The notes beneath the pieces were generated by a model that was given only the letters and a program-made list of their open reading frames with translations, did not search any database and had not been told where the DNA came from. Shown in pieces: positions 8,158-17,875 of a DNA stretch of 64,000 bases. Source of the DNA: Saprospiraceae bacterium UBA1994 (lineage in GTDB: Bacteria > Bacteroidota > Bacteroidia > Chitinophagales > Saprospiraceae). Position 1 is the stretch's first letter; each line of letters opens with the position of its first letter. Location: positions 90,384 to 154,383 of the forward strand of contig DDCY01000022.1 of NCBI GenBank assembly GCA_002335865.1, given 5' to 3'. The position numbers were made by a program, and so were the translations under genes.

Positions 8158-11100
8158 ATGAAAAATATTTTCTATACTCTATTGGTAATTTTTACTTTAT
8201 CGTGTTCTAATGATACCTCTATAAATACCCAGGTTATAAATACATCTGAAGTTAAACTATTCGAAGTACTTCCGTCCAGTGCTACAGGGATAGAATTTTC
8301 CAATATTATTACTGAAAGTCCTAAATTCAACTATATCCAATACGATGTCATTTTTAATGGTGGTGGTGTAGCATTGGCTGATTTTAACAATGACGATCTT
8401 GTAGACATTTACTTTACAGGAAACCAAGTGAGAGATGCATTATATCTGAATAAAGGCAATATGCAATTTGAAGACATTAGTCTAGCGTCTGGTATCGCTC
8501 AAAATGAACTTTGGTCCTCTAGTGTTAGTATAGGAGATGTAAATGGCGATGGATTCTTAGATATCTATGTATGTAAATATTTGCTGCCTAATGAAAACAG
8601 CAGAAAAAATGTACTTTATATTAATAATGGAAACATGACTTTCGAAGATAAGGCAGAAGAATATGGCGTAGCCGATATGGGATATTCAACTTCAGCTACA
8701 TTTTTTGATATGGATGAAGATGGCGACTTAGATCTATATGTGGGAAATCAAATGCCCTCTTCCAGATACCTAAAAAGACAAAGTGCTGGAGTTAATTACG
8801 CTTATACTGATAATCTCTATCGAAATGATTCTAACGGAAAATTCACAACTGTAACTGAAGCTGCAGGTGTAAAAAACTTCGCAGCAGCACTTAGTACTAC
8901 CGCATCAGATCTCAATGGAGATGGATTAGTTGACATATATGTTGCTAATGATTATGAGGAGCCTGATTTATTCTATGTCAATAGAGGTGATGGAACATTT
9001 GTAAATGTAGCTCATATTTCACTTAAACACATGAGTAACTTTAGTATGGGAGTAGATCTTGCAGACTTCAATAATGATGGAGATATAGATTTATTCTCAT
9101 CAGATATGGTAGCTTCTGATAACTACAGAAGTAAGACTAATATGAGTGGCATGAATCCGGCCAAATTTTGGAGACTTGTCAACGCTGGGTACCACCATCA
9201 ATATATGTTTAATGCATTACAGCTCAACAACGGTAACGGCTCATTTTCAGAGATTGCTCAAATGGCTGGTGTCTCTAATACAGATTGGAGTTGGACAGCG
9301 TTATTCGCAGATTTAGATCTTGATGGCAACAAGGATCTAGTAGTCACTAATGGACTATTTAGAGATGTGCGTAACAAAGATTACATACACGAAATCGAAG
9401 ACCTCGTAGCCCAACACAACAAGAATGCGGGATCACTTAGCAAAGATGAATTAAATCAAAGTGTATATGAGTTAGCAATAGCCGCTCCATCACAAAGATT
9501 AGAAAATTCAGCTTTCAAAAATAATGGAGATCTTACTTTCAAAAAAATTGCATCTACATGGAATCTCAATTTTGCAGGTTGGACACAAGGTGCAGCGTAT
9601 GCAGATCTAGATAATGACGGTGATATGGATCTAGTAATGAATCATATGAATAACAAAAGTCAGATCTATAAAAATGTTGCACAGGATCAAAAAATAAATA
9701 ACTACCTCAAAGTTTATGCAACTAAAAACAATTTGCCTTGTGATGCTGCACGTGTCGAAATTAAATATGACAATAACACAACTCAGCTTATCGAAATCAC
9801 ACGCACTAGAGGATTTCTATCTGCCAGCGAACCAGTTGCACTATTTGGATTAGGAATAAATGGCAAAGTCGACAAACTTACAGTTACCTATCCGGATGGG
9901 AAACAGGTCATACAATCTGATATCAATGCTAATCAGACGATCAAAATAGATTATACTCAGGCAAGTGCTTTGGCTAGCAATGAGAATAAATTAGGCTTGT
10001 TTAGCGATATAACTAGCTCAAAAATGTTTCCCGTATCGCATAATGAAAACGAGTTTGATGATTATGAAAGGGAAATATTAATTCCTCATAAAATGTCTAC
10101 ACTCGGACCAGTGATGGCGACTGCAGATGTAGATGGTAATGGAACTCTTGATATATACTTTGGTGGTAGCGCAACTTCATCTGGCGTACTCTTTCCTATG
10201 ACTACTAATGGAAGTTATATTGCACCAGTTTCTGGATCAGAGTTCAGCATTGATGCTCAGAGTGAAGATCTTGGCGCCACCTTTTTCGATGTAGATGGTG
10301 ATGGTGATCAAGATCTCTATGTCGTAAGCGGTGGGAATGAATACGAAGACGGTAGTAAAAACTACCAAGATCGTCTCTATATAAATGACGGGACAGGTAT
10401 ATTCAAAAAAGATAAATCATTCCAAGCATTATCTATAAGTGGATCCGCAGTAGCTGCTGCAGATTATGATGGTGATGGTGATATAGATGTATTTGCAAGT
10501 GGCAGGCAGATTCCAGGTTTTTATGGTTATGATGCGAGTAGTTCATTATATCTAAATGAAGGTGGAAAATTGAAACTCGATATAAATACAAGTAAACTGT
10601 TTAATGATATAGGAATGGTTACTGATGCCGTATGGACGGACTATGACCAAGACAAAGATCTTGATCTTTTATTGGTTGGTGAATGGATGCCTCTTACTAT
10701 ATATAATAATGACGCAGGAAAGTTATCAAAATACGATGGTGACGAAGCGTGGAAAAATACAAGCGGTTGGTGGAATAAAATAACAGTAGCCGACTTAGAT
10801 GGAGACGGTGATGATGATTTTATCGTGGGTAACCTTGGGCTGAATCTAAAATACAAAGCGTCCAAAGAAGAACCTTTCAAATTGTTCACTAAAGATTTTG
10901 ATGGTAATGGTACTCATGATGTTTACCTAGGGTATTACGATCAAGATGGGACATTATATCCTGTTCGTGGGCGACAATGTTCTTCACAGCAAATGCCTTT
11001 TATCAAAGAAAAATTTGAAGATTACGAAGCGTTCGCAGTTGCTTCAATAGAAGATATCTTAGATGACAAAATGGAAGGAGCTGCGCTCAAAGAAGTGCAA

Positions 11101-11475
11101 ATGTTTGAAAGTGTATGGATAGAGAATCAAGGTGCGGGAAAACTTAAAATACACAAGCTGCCTAATAAGGCCCAAATAGCACCAATCTATACTATTATAC
11201 CTACCGACTTTGACAATGATGGAGACATAGATCTTTTTGTTGCAGGCAATTACCATAATCGTGAAGTAGAAACGACGAGAAGCGATGCCGGAACTGGACT
11301 AATATTACGTAATGATGGTAAGGGTAATTTTACGCCTTTATCTACAATAGAATCTGGCATATATGCTTCACTAGATGCTAGAGATGCTGTACTCGTAGAG
11401 GCTGGACCCGATAAACGTAAAGTAATAATCGTAGCTAACAACAATGGTCCTGCTCAAGTATTTGGACTAAACTAA
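8158..11475 (+). CDS. FG-GAP/VCBS repeat lipoprotein with UnbV/ASPIC domain
   Basis: A large (1105 aa) surface lipoprotein. The signal peptide ends in a lipobox with Cys16 (FTLSCSN). The body is a beta-propeller-like array of VCBS/FG-GAP repeats; I count about 13 calcium-type loops of the form DxDxDGxxD (for example DVNGDGFLD, DFNNDGDID, DLDGDGDDD). Between two repeat blocks, at about residues 515-600, sits an ASPIC/UnbV domain (RGFLSASEP, LFGLG, VTYPDGK). Such proteins are abundant in marine Bacteroidota and are probably involved in binding glycans or proteins at the surface; the substrate is unknown. There is no T9SS sorting domain. It overlaps the next gene by one nucleotide (TAATG). Confidence 0.9.
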   Translation: MKNIFYTLLVIFTLSCSNDTSINTQVINTSEVKLFEVLPSSATGIEFSNIITESPKFNYIQYDVIFNGGGVALADFNNDDLVDIYFTGNQVRDALYLNKGNMQFEDISLASGIAQNELWSSSVSIGDVNGDGFLDIYVCKYLLPNENSRKNVLYINNGNMTFEDKAEEYGVADMGYSTSATFFDMDEDGDLDLYVGNQMPSSRYLKRQSAGVNYAYTDNLYRNDSNGKFTTVTEAAGVKNFAAALSTTASDLNGDGLVDIYVANDYEEPDLFYVNRGDGTFVNVAHISLKHMSNFSMGVDLADFNNDGDIDLFSSDMVASDNYRSKTNMSGMNPAKFWRLVNAGYHHQYMFNALQLNNGNGSFSEIAQMAGVSNTDWSWTALFADLDLDGNKDLVVTNGLFRDVRNKDYIHEIEDLVAQHNKNAGSLSKDELNQSVYELAIAAPSQRLENSAFKNNGDLTFKKIASTWNLNFAGWTQGAAYADLDNDGDMDLVMNHMNNKSQIYKNVAQDQKINNYLKVYATKNNLPCDAARVEIKYDNNTTQLIEITRTRGFLSASEPVALFGLGINGKVDKLTVTYPDGKQVIQSDINANQTIKIDYTQASALASNENKLGLFSDITSSKMFPVSHNENEFDDYEREILIPHKMSTLGPVMATADVDGNGTLDIYFGGSATSSGVLFPMTTNGSYIAPVSGSEFSIDAQSEDLGATFFDVDGDGDQDLYVVSGGNEYEDGSKNYQDRLYINDGTGIFKKDKSFQALSISGSAVAAADYDGDGDIDVFASGRQIPGFYGYDASSSLYLNEGGKLKLDINTSKLFNDIGMVTDAVWTDYDQDKDLDLLLVGEWMPLTIYNNDAGKLSKYDGDEAWKNTSGWWNKITVADLDGDGDDDFIVGNLGLNLKYKASKEEPFKLFTKDFDGNGTHDVYLGYYDQDGTLYPVRGRQCSSQQMPFIKEKFEDYEAFAVASIEDILDDKMEGAALKEVQMFESVWIENQGAGKLKIHKLPNKAQIAPIYTIIPTDFDNDGDIDLFVAGNYHNREVETTRSDAGTGLILRNDGKGNFTPLSTIESGIYASLDARDAVLVEAGPDKRKVIIVANNNGPAQVFGLN

Positions 11476-12380
11476 TGGAAGCTTCGGTAGTCATACCGTT
11501 CTATAATGCTGAAGCGACTCTAACGCGTGCTATAGACTCCGTGTTGACTCAGCAAAATGTTACGCTAGAGATACTATTGATAGACAACAACTCCACCGAC
11601 AAGTCTTTAGCAATAGCTCAATCATACGCAGATAAACATCCCCATGTTACTCTCACTATAGAATCTAACCAAGGCACCAATCACGCACGTAACTTAGGTC
11701 TATCTCTAGCGACTAAAGAATGGATACAATATCTTGATGCTGATGATATATTGTTACCTCTCAAGATATTCAACCAACTCTCATTGGACAATTTATCCCA
11801 AACAGATATTATAAGCAGTCCTATTACCGAACATACAATTGAAGGTAAAATTATCAATTACTCTGTTTCTGAGCTAGACGACATATGGCTCTCTCTGCTT
11901 AAAGGAAAAATTGGTTGGACCTGTTCTAATCTATGGCGGAGATCTGCACTATTAGATATTGGAGGCTGGAACACAGATTATACTTCACATCAAGAAAAGG
12001 AATTAATGGCAAGGTTGATTATGGAAGAAAAACAATTCTCTTTTTATGATCAATCTGAATGTATCGTGTATGAACAAAATAAATCTGTTTCAAATAGAGC
12101 AGATTTTCCGATGACAGGGATAAAGTTTATGAAGTTCCTAACGCACTATTTTAAATCAAATGATATTCTTGGTCCAAAAAGAGAAAAAGTAATTCATAAT
12201 CAATTATATCATAAGTATTTAATGGCTTATAAAGTTAATCCTAAGGAAGCTATGAAAGCAATGTTTGAAACCAGCTTGAAATTAGATTTAATTGATATTC
12301 CTTTCCGTCATCAACTATTGATCTCTATTATTGGATTACATAACACATTTAGCATGTTAAAGATACTTGGTAGAAAGTAA
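11475..12380 (+). CDS. Glycosyltransferase family 2
   Basis: A 301-residue GT-A-fold transferase. The N-terminus EASVVIPFYNAEATLTRAIDSVL and LLIDNNSTDKS are the nucleotide-sugar binding region. LDADD near residue 90 is the metal-binding DxD equivalent, followed by GWTCSNLWRRSALLDIGGW as the acceptor-side loop. No membrane helix is evident, so it is likely cytoplasmic or peripheral. The ATG overlaps the stop of the UnbV lipoprotein gene by one base, which suggests translational coupling. Donor and acceptor cannot be read from the sequence. Confidence 0.9.
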   Translation: MEASVVIPFYNAEATLTRAIDSVLTQQNVTLEILLIDNNSTDKSLAIAQSYADKHPHVTLTIESNQGTNHARNLGLSLATKEWIQYLDADDILLPLKIFNQLSLDNLSQTDIISSPITEHTIEGKIINYSVSELDDIWLSLLKGKIGWTCSNLWRRSALLDIGGWNTDYTSHQEKELMARLIMEEKQFSFYDQSECIVYEQNKSVSNRADFPMTGIKFMKFLTHYFKSNDILGPKREKVIHNQLYHKYLMAYKVNPKEAMKAMFETSLKLDLIDIPFRHQLLISIIGLHNTFSMLKILGRK

Positions 12381-12579
12381 GGTATCTACTAGTTATAGAA
12401 CATCTTTATTATTAAGGGATTTTACTTTACCTATAATTATTCTTAAGTGAAGGCTTCCAATATCTCAACAAATTCATGATCTTCTAATCGTGTTACCCTC
12501 CCCATAATCAACGTACGATAGGTTCATTACAGGCTCTACACTAGAACTCAGTTCGGACAAGGATTGAGTTATCTCATAG

Positions 12580-15500
12580 CTACTCTTCATTATAACTTTC
12601 ATCTAACTCTACGGGTTGAATCATACTTGTATCTCTTACAAAGTTACACCATCTGCAATTTTCATCTTCACAAAATTGCTCAAATTCATAATTGTGAATA
12701 GCCGTCCAAGATTCTTGTAATTGTTTTATTACTGCCTCCTCATCTTGCGGAGATATAGGCAACTCTATTTTATCGTATTTCACTTTTGTCTTTGCCTTCT
12801 CTACAAAATCCATTGTACCAGATTTCATCTTCCAATCTAGTGTAGGGTCGTTATCTACAAGTAACTTATAGAAGACTAATTGCCTCCAATAATCACCTCC
12901 TTGATCTTCATCACTTACGCCTGCGAGTTTATCTTTCTTATACGTACCCGTTTTATAATCAATGACTTTTACATGATCGTCGTAGACCTCTACCTTATCG
13001 ATCTTACCCTTAATAGGAATCTCGCCTATAGACGTATGTTTGATGTTTTTCTCTGAGATCGTTTGCTTTGCAGTATTCCATTGATCCTTATACTCATCGT
13101 AATATTCCCTAAGTATTTTCTCTCCCAGAATATTAAAATTATCAAACTCCATTTGAGTGAAGTGAGATCTATAAATTTTCATTCCTTTGATGAAATGAGT
13201 AGTCAATGTATCTGGATCAGGAGATTTTCGTTCTGGATCTGCTTCCATAGTTTTGAAATACATCTCTAATGCATAGTGAATTGCACTACCATAACCCATC
13301 GTTGCCGATCTGGCCATCGGAACACGGAGTAAATTTTCAAAATAAAATGACCACCTACATCTGATAAATTTATTCAGCGCTGTAGCACTCATAGAAAATG
13401 TCTTCAACAATCGAGCAACAAGATCACGATCTATCAGTACTGGTGTACATTCAGTATAAGTCATGAGCCCTGTTACATAATCTTCGGTCTGCTCTTTACT
13501 TACCACCCCATCTACCGCAGAGATATGCTCCCCTAATTCTGATATAAATCTTGCAGTTTCCAAGTCTTTTCCTTCATCATCAAAAAGAGAGTAAGATATA
13601 TATGCAAAATTCTTAGCTCGAGTCAAGGCTACATAAAACAATCGACGATCATCTTGAATATTCGACGTCTCACTAATAGGAACTAAATCCGGAGGGAATC
13701 TAAATCCACGTCCTGCGTTTTTTTGTTCCCAATTTTTCTTAGTTACATCAACGATAAATACATAATCAAACTCTAATCCTTTGCTACCGTGAGCGGTCAT
13801 AAAGTTAATGCCATCTTCATTTTGAATTACCTTCTCCAGCGGTAAGCTGATATTACTATGACGCATGATATCAACATTGGCAATCAGGGTGTCTAACGTA
13901 AAATCAGGATTCTTTGCAGATTCGTTTTTGATTAGATCAAAATATTTATTCAACACCTGAAGACGAGAAGTTTTATCCTCATCCATCAAGATATCATTAA
14001 GCAATCCTGATTGAGTGATTACTTTTTCGAAAAGTCTCTGAAGAGTTATGTTAGGTATACTTCCGATCCAGTCTTCTAGCATCACAGAAAAATTCAAAAT
14101 GCTTTCTGAATCTTGAACTAACTTCTGAAGTTGCTCTTCATCACCTATTACTTTTCTCCACTTGCGATCATCCTCTTTGACATCTGCATAATTAGAGCAG
14201 TGAGCTGCTATGTAGCCAATATCTCTTGGTGCTATCTTGAAATAACTATAATGCAATATTTCAAACAATAGATCCTCCCTTGAGTCTTGCTTGCTATATT
14301 CGCCAGCAAGATAGAGCATGATGTTATGTATTTTTTTGACCTCTGGCAGGTCTAACACATTTATATTACGTTTGATTTGTAACGGTATATCTTTAAAAGT
14401 AAAATATTTCACTAGGTCTGTCGCCGACTTATGCCCACGATAGATCACTGCCATATTTTTATAGGCCACACCTTGCTCATGCAATTCTAATATCTTACTA
14501 ACAAGACCAGCTTGTTCCAATTTTTTCTTCTGATATTTATATACTATAGGCTCAGAACCATATCCTTTTCTGTCTTTTCTACTTTCTACTAATTTATATG
14601 GATCGTTCTCCTCATTCTTTACTTCGGTCTGGTTGCCGATACGTTCCGAATTCTGTCTAATTAATTTGTACGCGCTATCCAATATTCCCTGATACGACCT
14701 ATAGTTATTTTTGAGTACATACCTATCTGGAGAAAATTTCGAGATGAAATCCGTCAAACTAGTCATGTTGGCTCCTTGGAATCTATATATTGCTTGATCA
14801 TCATCACCTACTACAAATAGATTAGGCTTCTCCCAATAATCAGATAATAAGAAAACCAAATCGTTTTGCGATCCATTGGTATCTTGATACTCATCGACAA
14901 GAATATATTGATACCTTTCTTGATAATCTAGTTTTAAATTTTCATTTTTTTCGAAAGCATCTATTACAAATAGGATTGTGTCCTGCTGATCATATCTCTG
15001 TCTTTCATATAGTAGTTGATCATATTTACCTAAAAGCGCAACGGCCTCTTTGGTCTTGCGATACTTCTCCATAAACTTATCAAACGCCGCTTGCTTAAAA
15101 TCTCCTTTCTCCCACTTTCCTTTTCGGCTGTTCTTGTAGATCATTGACTCATCTTCTCTCATCTCAATCTCGTAGTCCGCTATATTTTTGTCCACCATAT
15201 CAGATTTCCAGTTCTCTTGCTTCATCGTAGAGAACAGCTTAAGTAGGTTATTGCGGTCGTAGTAAAGATCTCCTTTAAATCTTTTCAGTAAACTCTCTTT
15301 TGATAGCTCATCTATAATCTGATTCAATATCTCTATTTGCTCTATATCTGATATCAGTTGTAATTCTCTATAGCCACCAAAGTATTCTATATTATCCTGT
15401 ATCACACTATGGCAAAAAGCGTGATAGGTATATATATGGGCATTGTAAGCTTCGGGTCCAATAAAAGATAGTAATCTACTACGCATGGATACTGCCCCTG

Positions 15501-15723
15501 CATTAGTAAATGTGAGACATAAAATATTATGTGCCTTTGCATCAGTATTTTGTAATATATACCCTACTCTTACTCCAAGCAACTGAGTCTTACCCGTCCC
15601 AGGACCAGCCATCACCATGATAGGACCTTCAGTTTGCTTTACAGCATCGAGTTGCTGCTGATTAAGCATACCCAAAGCCTTATCAAAAGCTTGGTCATAT
15701 TTAGTTTTAGTATTATTTGACAT
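12580..15723 (-). CDS. UvrD/Rep-type helicase fused to a RecB-family nuclease
   Basis: A 1047-residue superfamily 1A DNA helicase. It has a Q motif (LNQQQLDAV, about 20-28), Walker A AGPGTGKT at 39-46, motif II VDEYQD near 275, GDDDQAIYRFQGA near 310, and motifs V/VI (MTAHGSKGLEFDYVF, FYVALTRAKN). The C-terminal third is a PD-(D/E)XK nuclease of the RecB/AddB/Cas4 type: GSAIHYALE, then KGKIDKVE near 905 and VIDYKTG near 920. One Cys near 788 (FIRCRW) and a C-terminal C-x4-C-x2-C near 1015-1023 could hold an Fe-S cluster; that is inference. Likely acts in double-strand end processing or repair. No AddB-like partner is adjacent. Confidence 0.9.
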   Translation of the reverse strand: MSNNTKTKYDQAFDKALGMLNQQQLDAVKQTEGPIMVMAGPGTGKTQLLGVRVGYILQNTDAKAHNILCLTFTNAGAVSMRSRLLSFIGPEAYNAHIYTYHAFCHSVIQDNIEYFGGYRELQLISDIEQIEILNQIIDELSKESLLKRFKGDLYYDRNNLLKLFSTMKQENWKSDMVDKNIADYEIEMREDESMIYKNSRKGKWEKGDFKQAAFDKFMEKYRKTKEAVALLGKYDQLLYERQRYDQQDTILFVIDAFEKNENLKLDYQERYQYILVDEYQDTNGSQNDLVFLLSDYWEKPNLFVVGDDDQAIYRFQGANMTSLTDFISKFSPDRYVLKNNYRSYQGILDSAYKLIRQNSERIGNQTEVKNEENDPYKLVESRKDRKGYGSEPIVYKYQKKKLEQAGLVSKILELHEQGVAYKNMAVIYRGHKSATDLVKYFTFKDIPLQIKRNINVLDLPEVKKIHNIMLYLAGEYSKQDSREDLLFEILHYSYFKIAPRDIGYIAAHCSNYADVKEDDRKWRKVIGDEEQLQKLVQDSESILNFSVMLEDWIGSIPNITLQRLFEKVITQSGLLNDILMDEDKTSRLQVLNKYFDLIKNESAKNPDFTLDTLIANVDIMRHSNISLPLEKVIQNEDGINFMTAHGSKGLEFDYVFIVDVTKKNWEQKNAGRGFRFPPDLVPISETSNIQDDRRLFYVALTRAKNFAYISYSLFDDEGKDLETARFISELGEHISAVDGVVSKEQTEDYVTGLMTYTECTPVLIDRDLVARLLKTFSMSATALNKFIRCRWSFYFENLLRVPMARSATMGYGSAIHYALEMYFKTMEADPERKSPDPDTLTTHFIKGMKIYRSHFTQMEFDNFNILGEKILREYYDEYKDQWNTAKQTISEKNIKHTSIGEIPIKGKIDKVEVYDDHVKVIDYKTGTYKKDKLAGVSDEDQGGDYWRQLVFYKLLVDNDPTLDWKMKSGTMDFVEKAKTKVKYDKIELPISPQDEEAVIKQLQESWTAIHNYEFEQFCEDENCRWCNFVRDTSMIQPVELDESYNEE

Positions 15724-15756
15724 AAGTATTGTTTATTTACCGGAAAAATTTGTTGA

Positions 15757-15775
15757 TGCGGTGTTTAACACCGCA
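15757..15775. repeat. Short perfect hairpin upstream of the helicase gene
   Basis: TGCGGTG and CACCGCA form a seven-base stem around a TTTAA loop (nine-base symmetry overall). No T-run follows on either strand. It lies between the pdxA terminator and the helicase start, so it could be a 5'-leader structure or an operator. Confidence 0.35.
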
Positions 15776-15797
15776 GCATTCTTGTAATATCTAATTG

Positions 15798-15835
15798 AAA
15801 AAGACCAGACATCAACTTATAAGCGTTGGCTGGTC
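15798..15835 (-). terminator. Terminator after pdxA
   Basis: Read on the minus strand, GACCAG..CAAC pairs with GTTG..CTGGTC around an eight-base loop, followed by five T residues (the A-run at 15798-15802 on the + strand). The position fits termination of pdxA before the helicase gene. Confidence 0.7.
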
Positions 15836-15930
15836 CTATCATATCTTAATCCAAAATAGTGTTCCTCGTACTTTATTCTGAGACGTTACCTTTATTCTCT
15901 TTTATAATTTATTGTTTCTACAGAAACTGT

Positions 15931-16995
15931 TTAGTCTCTTCTTCTCCCTCGTCTCTCCTTAAGTTCTACTTTTTTAACTGGATTCGCTCTATCTTCAGCA
16001 TATTGCTTTCGCAGACGCGCAGAGTCTATTGCCAAGTATATCGCTGATCTTATAGATCCTGGATTCGCTTCATTTTTACCTGCGATATCGTATGCCGTTC
16101 CATGATCTGGAGATGTGCGTATAATTGGTAGTCCGCCTGTATAATTTACTCCTGACCCAAAACTCAATGCTTTGAAAGCTACAAGCCCTTGATCATGATA
16201 CATGGATAAGATTGCATCTACTTTTCTATATTTTGAAGATCCAAAAAATCCATCAGCAGGATAAGGCCCTGTGGCTAAAATACCTTGTCTCTTTGCTTCG
16301 GCAATTGCCGGCTTAATTACATCATCATCTTCTTTTCCGATTACACCCTCATCTCCAGCATGAGGATTAAGACCCAAAATTGCTATAATAGGCCTTTCAA
16401 GACCAAAATCTTCTATTAGAGTTTTATTCAGCGTCTTCAATTTTCTAAGAATAGCTTTCTTACTAATATTTTCACTCACCTCACTTACTGGTAAGTGATT
16501 AGTCACTAAAGCAACCTTGAGAGAGTTGCTTACCATCATCATAAGACTAGCGTCAGATTTTGTTGCTTCTGTAAGGTATTCTGTGTGTCCTACATATGGG
16601 AAATTGGCCATTTTCATTGCTTGCTTATTGATTGGGGCCGTTACTATCGCATCGATATGACCAGCAATACAATCTTGAGTAGCCTTATCCATTGCAATAT
16701 AAGCGTACTTTCCACCATCTCTGGTCGCTTGACCTTGATTCATCACCGACTCTTCTTCCCAGCAATTGATTACCGTAATCTTGTTATCAGCAACCTCTGC
16801 AGCCGAAGTACCTAAAGAAAAATTAAAATCTTGGGCCTCTAGTTGCTTCTTGTAATAAGCCATCACTTTGAATGATCCATATATGATAGGAGTACATTGA
16901 CTAAGAATTTGCTTATTGCTCAACGCTTTGATAATTACCTCTGGCCCTATACCATTGATATCTCCTATTGTGATTCCTATTTTAGGCTTTGTCAT
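15931..16995 (-). CDS. pdxA: 4-hydroxythreonine-4-phosphate dehydrogenase
   Basis: NAD-dependent, metal-using enzyme of the DXP-dependent pyridoxal phosphate pathway; it oxidises 4-phosphohydroxy-L-threonine. The 354 residues match the family throughout: PKIGITIGDINGIGPEV at the N-terminus, APINKQAM, the metal-binding His in GHTEYL, ILGLNPHAGDEG, MYHDQGL and GLPIIRTSPDHGTAYDIAGK. The last 20 residues are a basic tail rich in Arg, a mild extension over the usual length of about 330. The ATG at 16995 is the obvious start. Confidence 0.96.
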   Translation of the reverse strand: MTKPKIGITIGDINGIGPEVIIKALSNKQILSQCTPIIYGSFKVMAYYKKQLEAQDFNFSLGTSAAEVADNKITVINCWEEESVMNQGQATRDGGKYAYIAMDKATQDCIAGHIDAIVTAPINKQAMKMANFPYVGHTEYLTEATKSDASLMMMVSNSLKVALVTNHLPVSEVSENISKKAILRKLKTLNKTLIEDFGLERPIIAILGLNPHAGDEGVIGKEDDDVIKPAIAEAKRQGILATGPYPADGFFGSSKYRKVDAILSMYHDQGLVAFKALSFGSGVNYTGGLPIIRTSPDHGTAYDIAGKNEANPGSIRSAIYLAIDSARLRKQYAEDRANPVKKVELKERRGRRRD

Positions 16996-17180
16996 ATATA
17001 CTTTTTGTACGAGATTTTCTTATCTCTATTAATCCAATCGTATTCATTACTAATTATCAGATGCTAAGATAATTGTTTTTAGAGAAGGACTGTCTTGAGA
17101 AGAGATAAAGGATACTATAATCTGACGATGAAATTTAAAGTATTAACATTAACTATGTATTACGCCATTCCCATGGTATT

Positions 17181-17825
17181 TTGCAAATCAAACGTGTGGT
17201 CAGGTTGGATGATATACATATAAGTAAAAAGGTGCTTAAACACCTTAAGAAAGACCCTGTAATGGCAGATCTAATGAAGAGAATTACTCCTAAGATAAGC
17301 TCGTTCTCCGGAGATTTATACGCTGACCTATGCCGTAGTATAATTTCTCAGCAGATCTCTACCAAGGTAGCTAAGGTATTCTATTCTCGTTTTCTCGATC
17401 TATATAATGGTATTCCGCCTACTCCTGAACAACTACTACAGACGGAATTTGATGATCTTAGAGCTGCAAGTCTAAGTAAGCAAAAAGGCACTTATATGCA
17501 GAACATTGCCTCTTTCTGGATTGAACACAAGCTACATAATCAAGATTGGAACGAATTGTCAGATCAAGAAATCCTCGATCTCCTCACTCAGATTAAAGGT
17601 GTTGGAGAGTGGACGGTACAAATGATTCTCATGTTCTCTTTAGAAAGGGAAGATATACTACCAGTAGGTGATCTTGTTATTCAACAGTCGATGGTCAAAC
17701 ATTATGGTATAAAAGCTGAAAAGAAAAAAGAATTATATGCCAAAATGTATGTTGCAGCTGAACCGTGGATACCTTACAGAACAATTGCCTGTCGGTACCT
17801 ATGGCGAGCCAAGGATTTGGACTAA
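17181..17825 (+). CDS. DNA-3-methyladenine glycosylase, AlkA/HhH-GPD type
   Basis: Base-excision repair glycosylase that removes alkylated purines. The 214 residues form the HhH-GPD fold: DLCRSIISQQIS in the N-terminal helical part, the helix-hairpin-helix QIKGVGEWTVQMIL near 138-151, and the catalytic Asp at about residue 164 in PVGDLVIQQS. The start is uncertain: no in-frame ATG occurs before the conserved region, so TTG 17181 is used, with a later TTG near 17205 as an alternative. TATTTTGC near 17177 resembles a -7 box, and if used would favour the later start. The next gene follows after 50 nt. Confidence 0.88.
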   Translation: MQIKRVVRLDDIHISKKVLKHLKKDPVMADLMKRITPKISSFSGDLYADLCRSIISQQISTKVAKVFYSRFLDLYNGIPPTPEQLLQTEFDDLRAASLSKQKGTYMQNIASFWIEHKLHNQDWNELSDQEILDLLTQIKGVGEWTVQMILMFSLEREDILPVGDLVIQQSMVKHYGIKAEKKKELYAKMYVAAEPWIPYRTIACRYLWRAKDLD

Positions 17826-17830
17826 CTTTG
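17823..17830 (+). promoter_or_regulatory. -7 element before the M16 gene
   Basis: TAACTTTG is an exact TAnnTTTG match overlapping the stop of the glycosylase gene. No convincing TTG lies 19-20 nt upstream, so the promoter is tentative. It would give a leader of about 40 nt for the M16 gene. Confidence 0.4.
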
Positions 17831-17875
17831 TGGTATATTTATAAGCTCATCAATTTTAAACTAAGATAATGCGAA

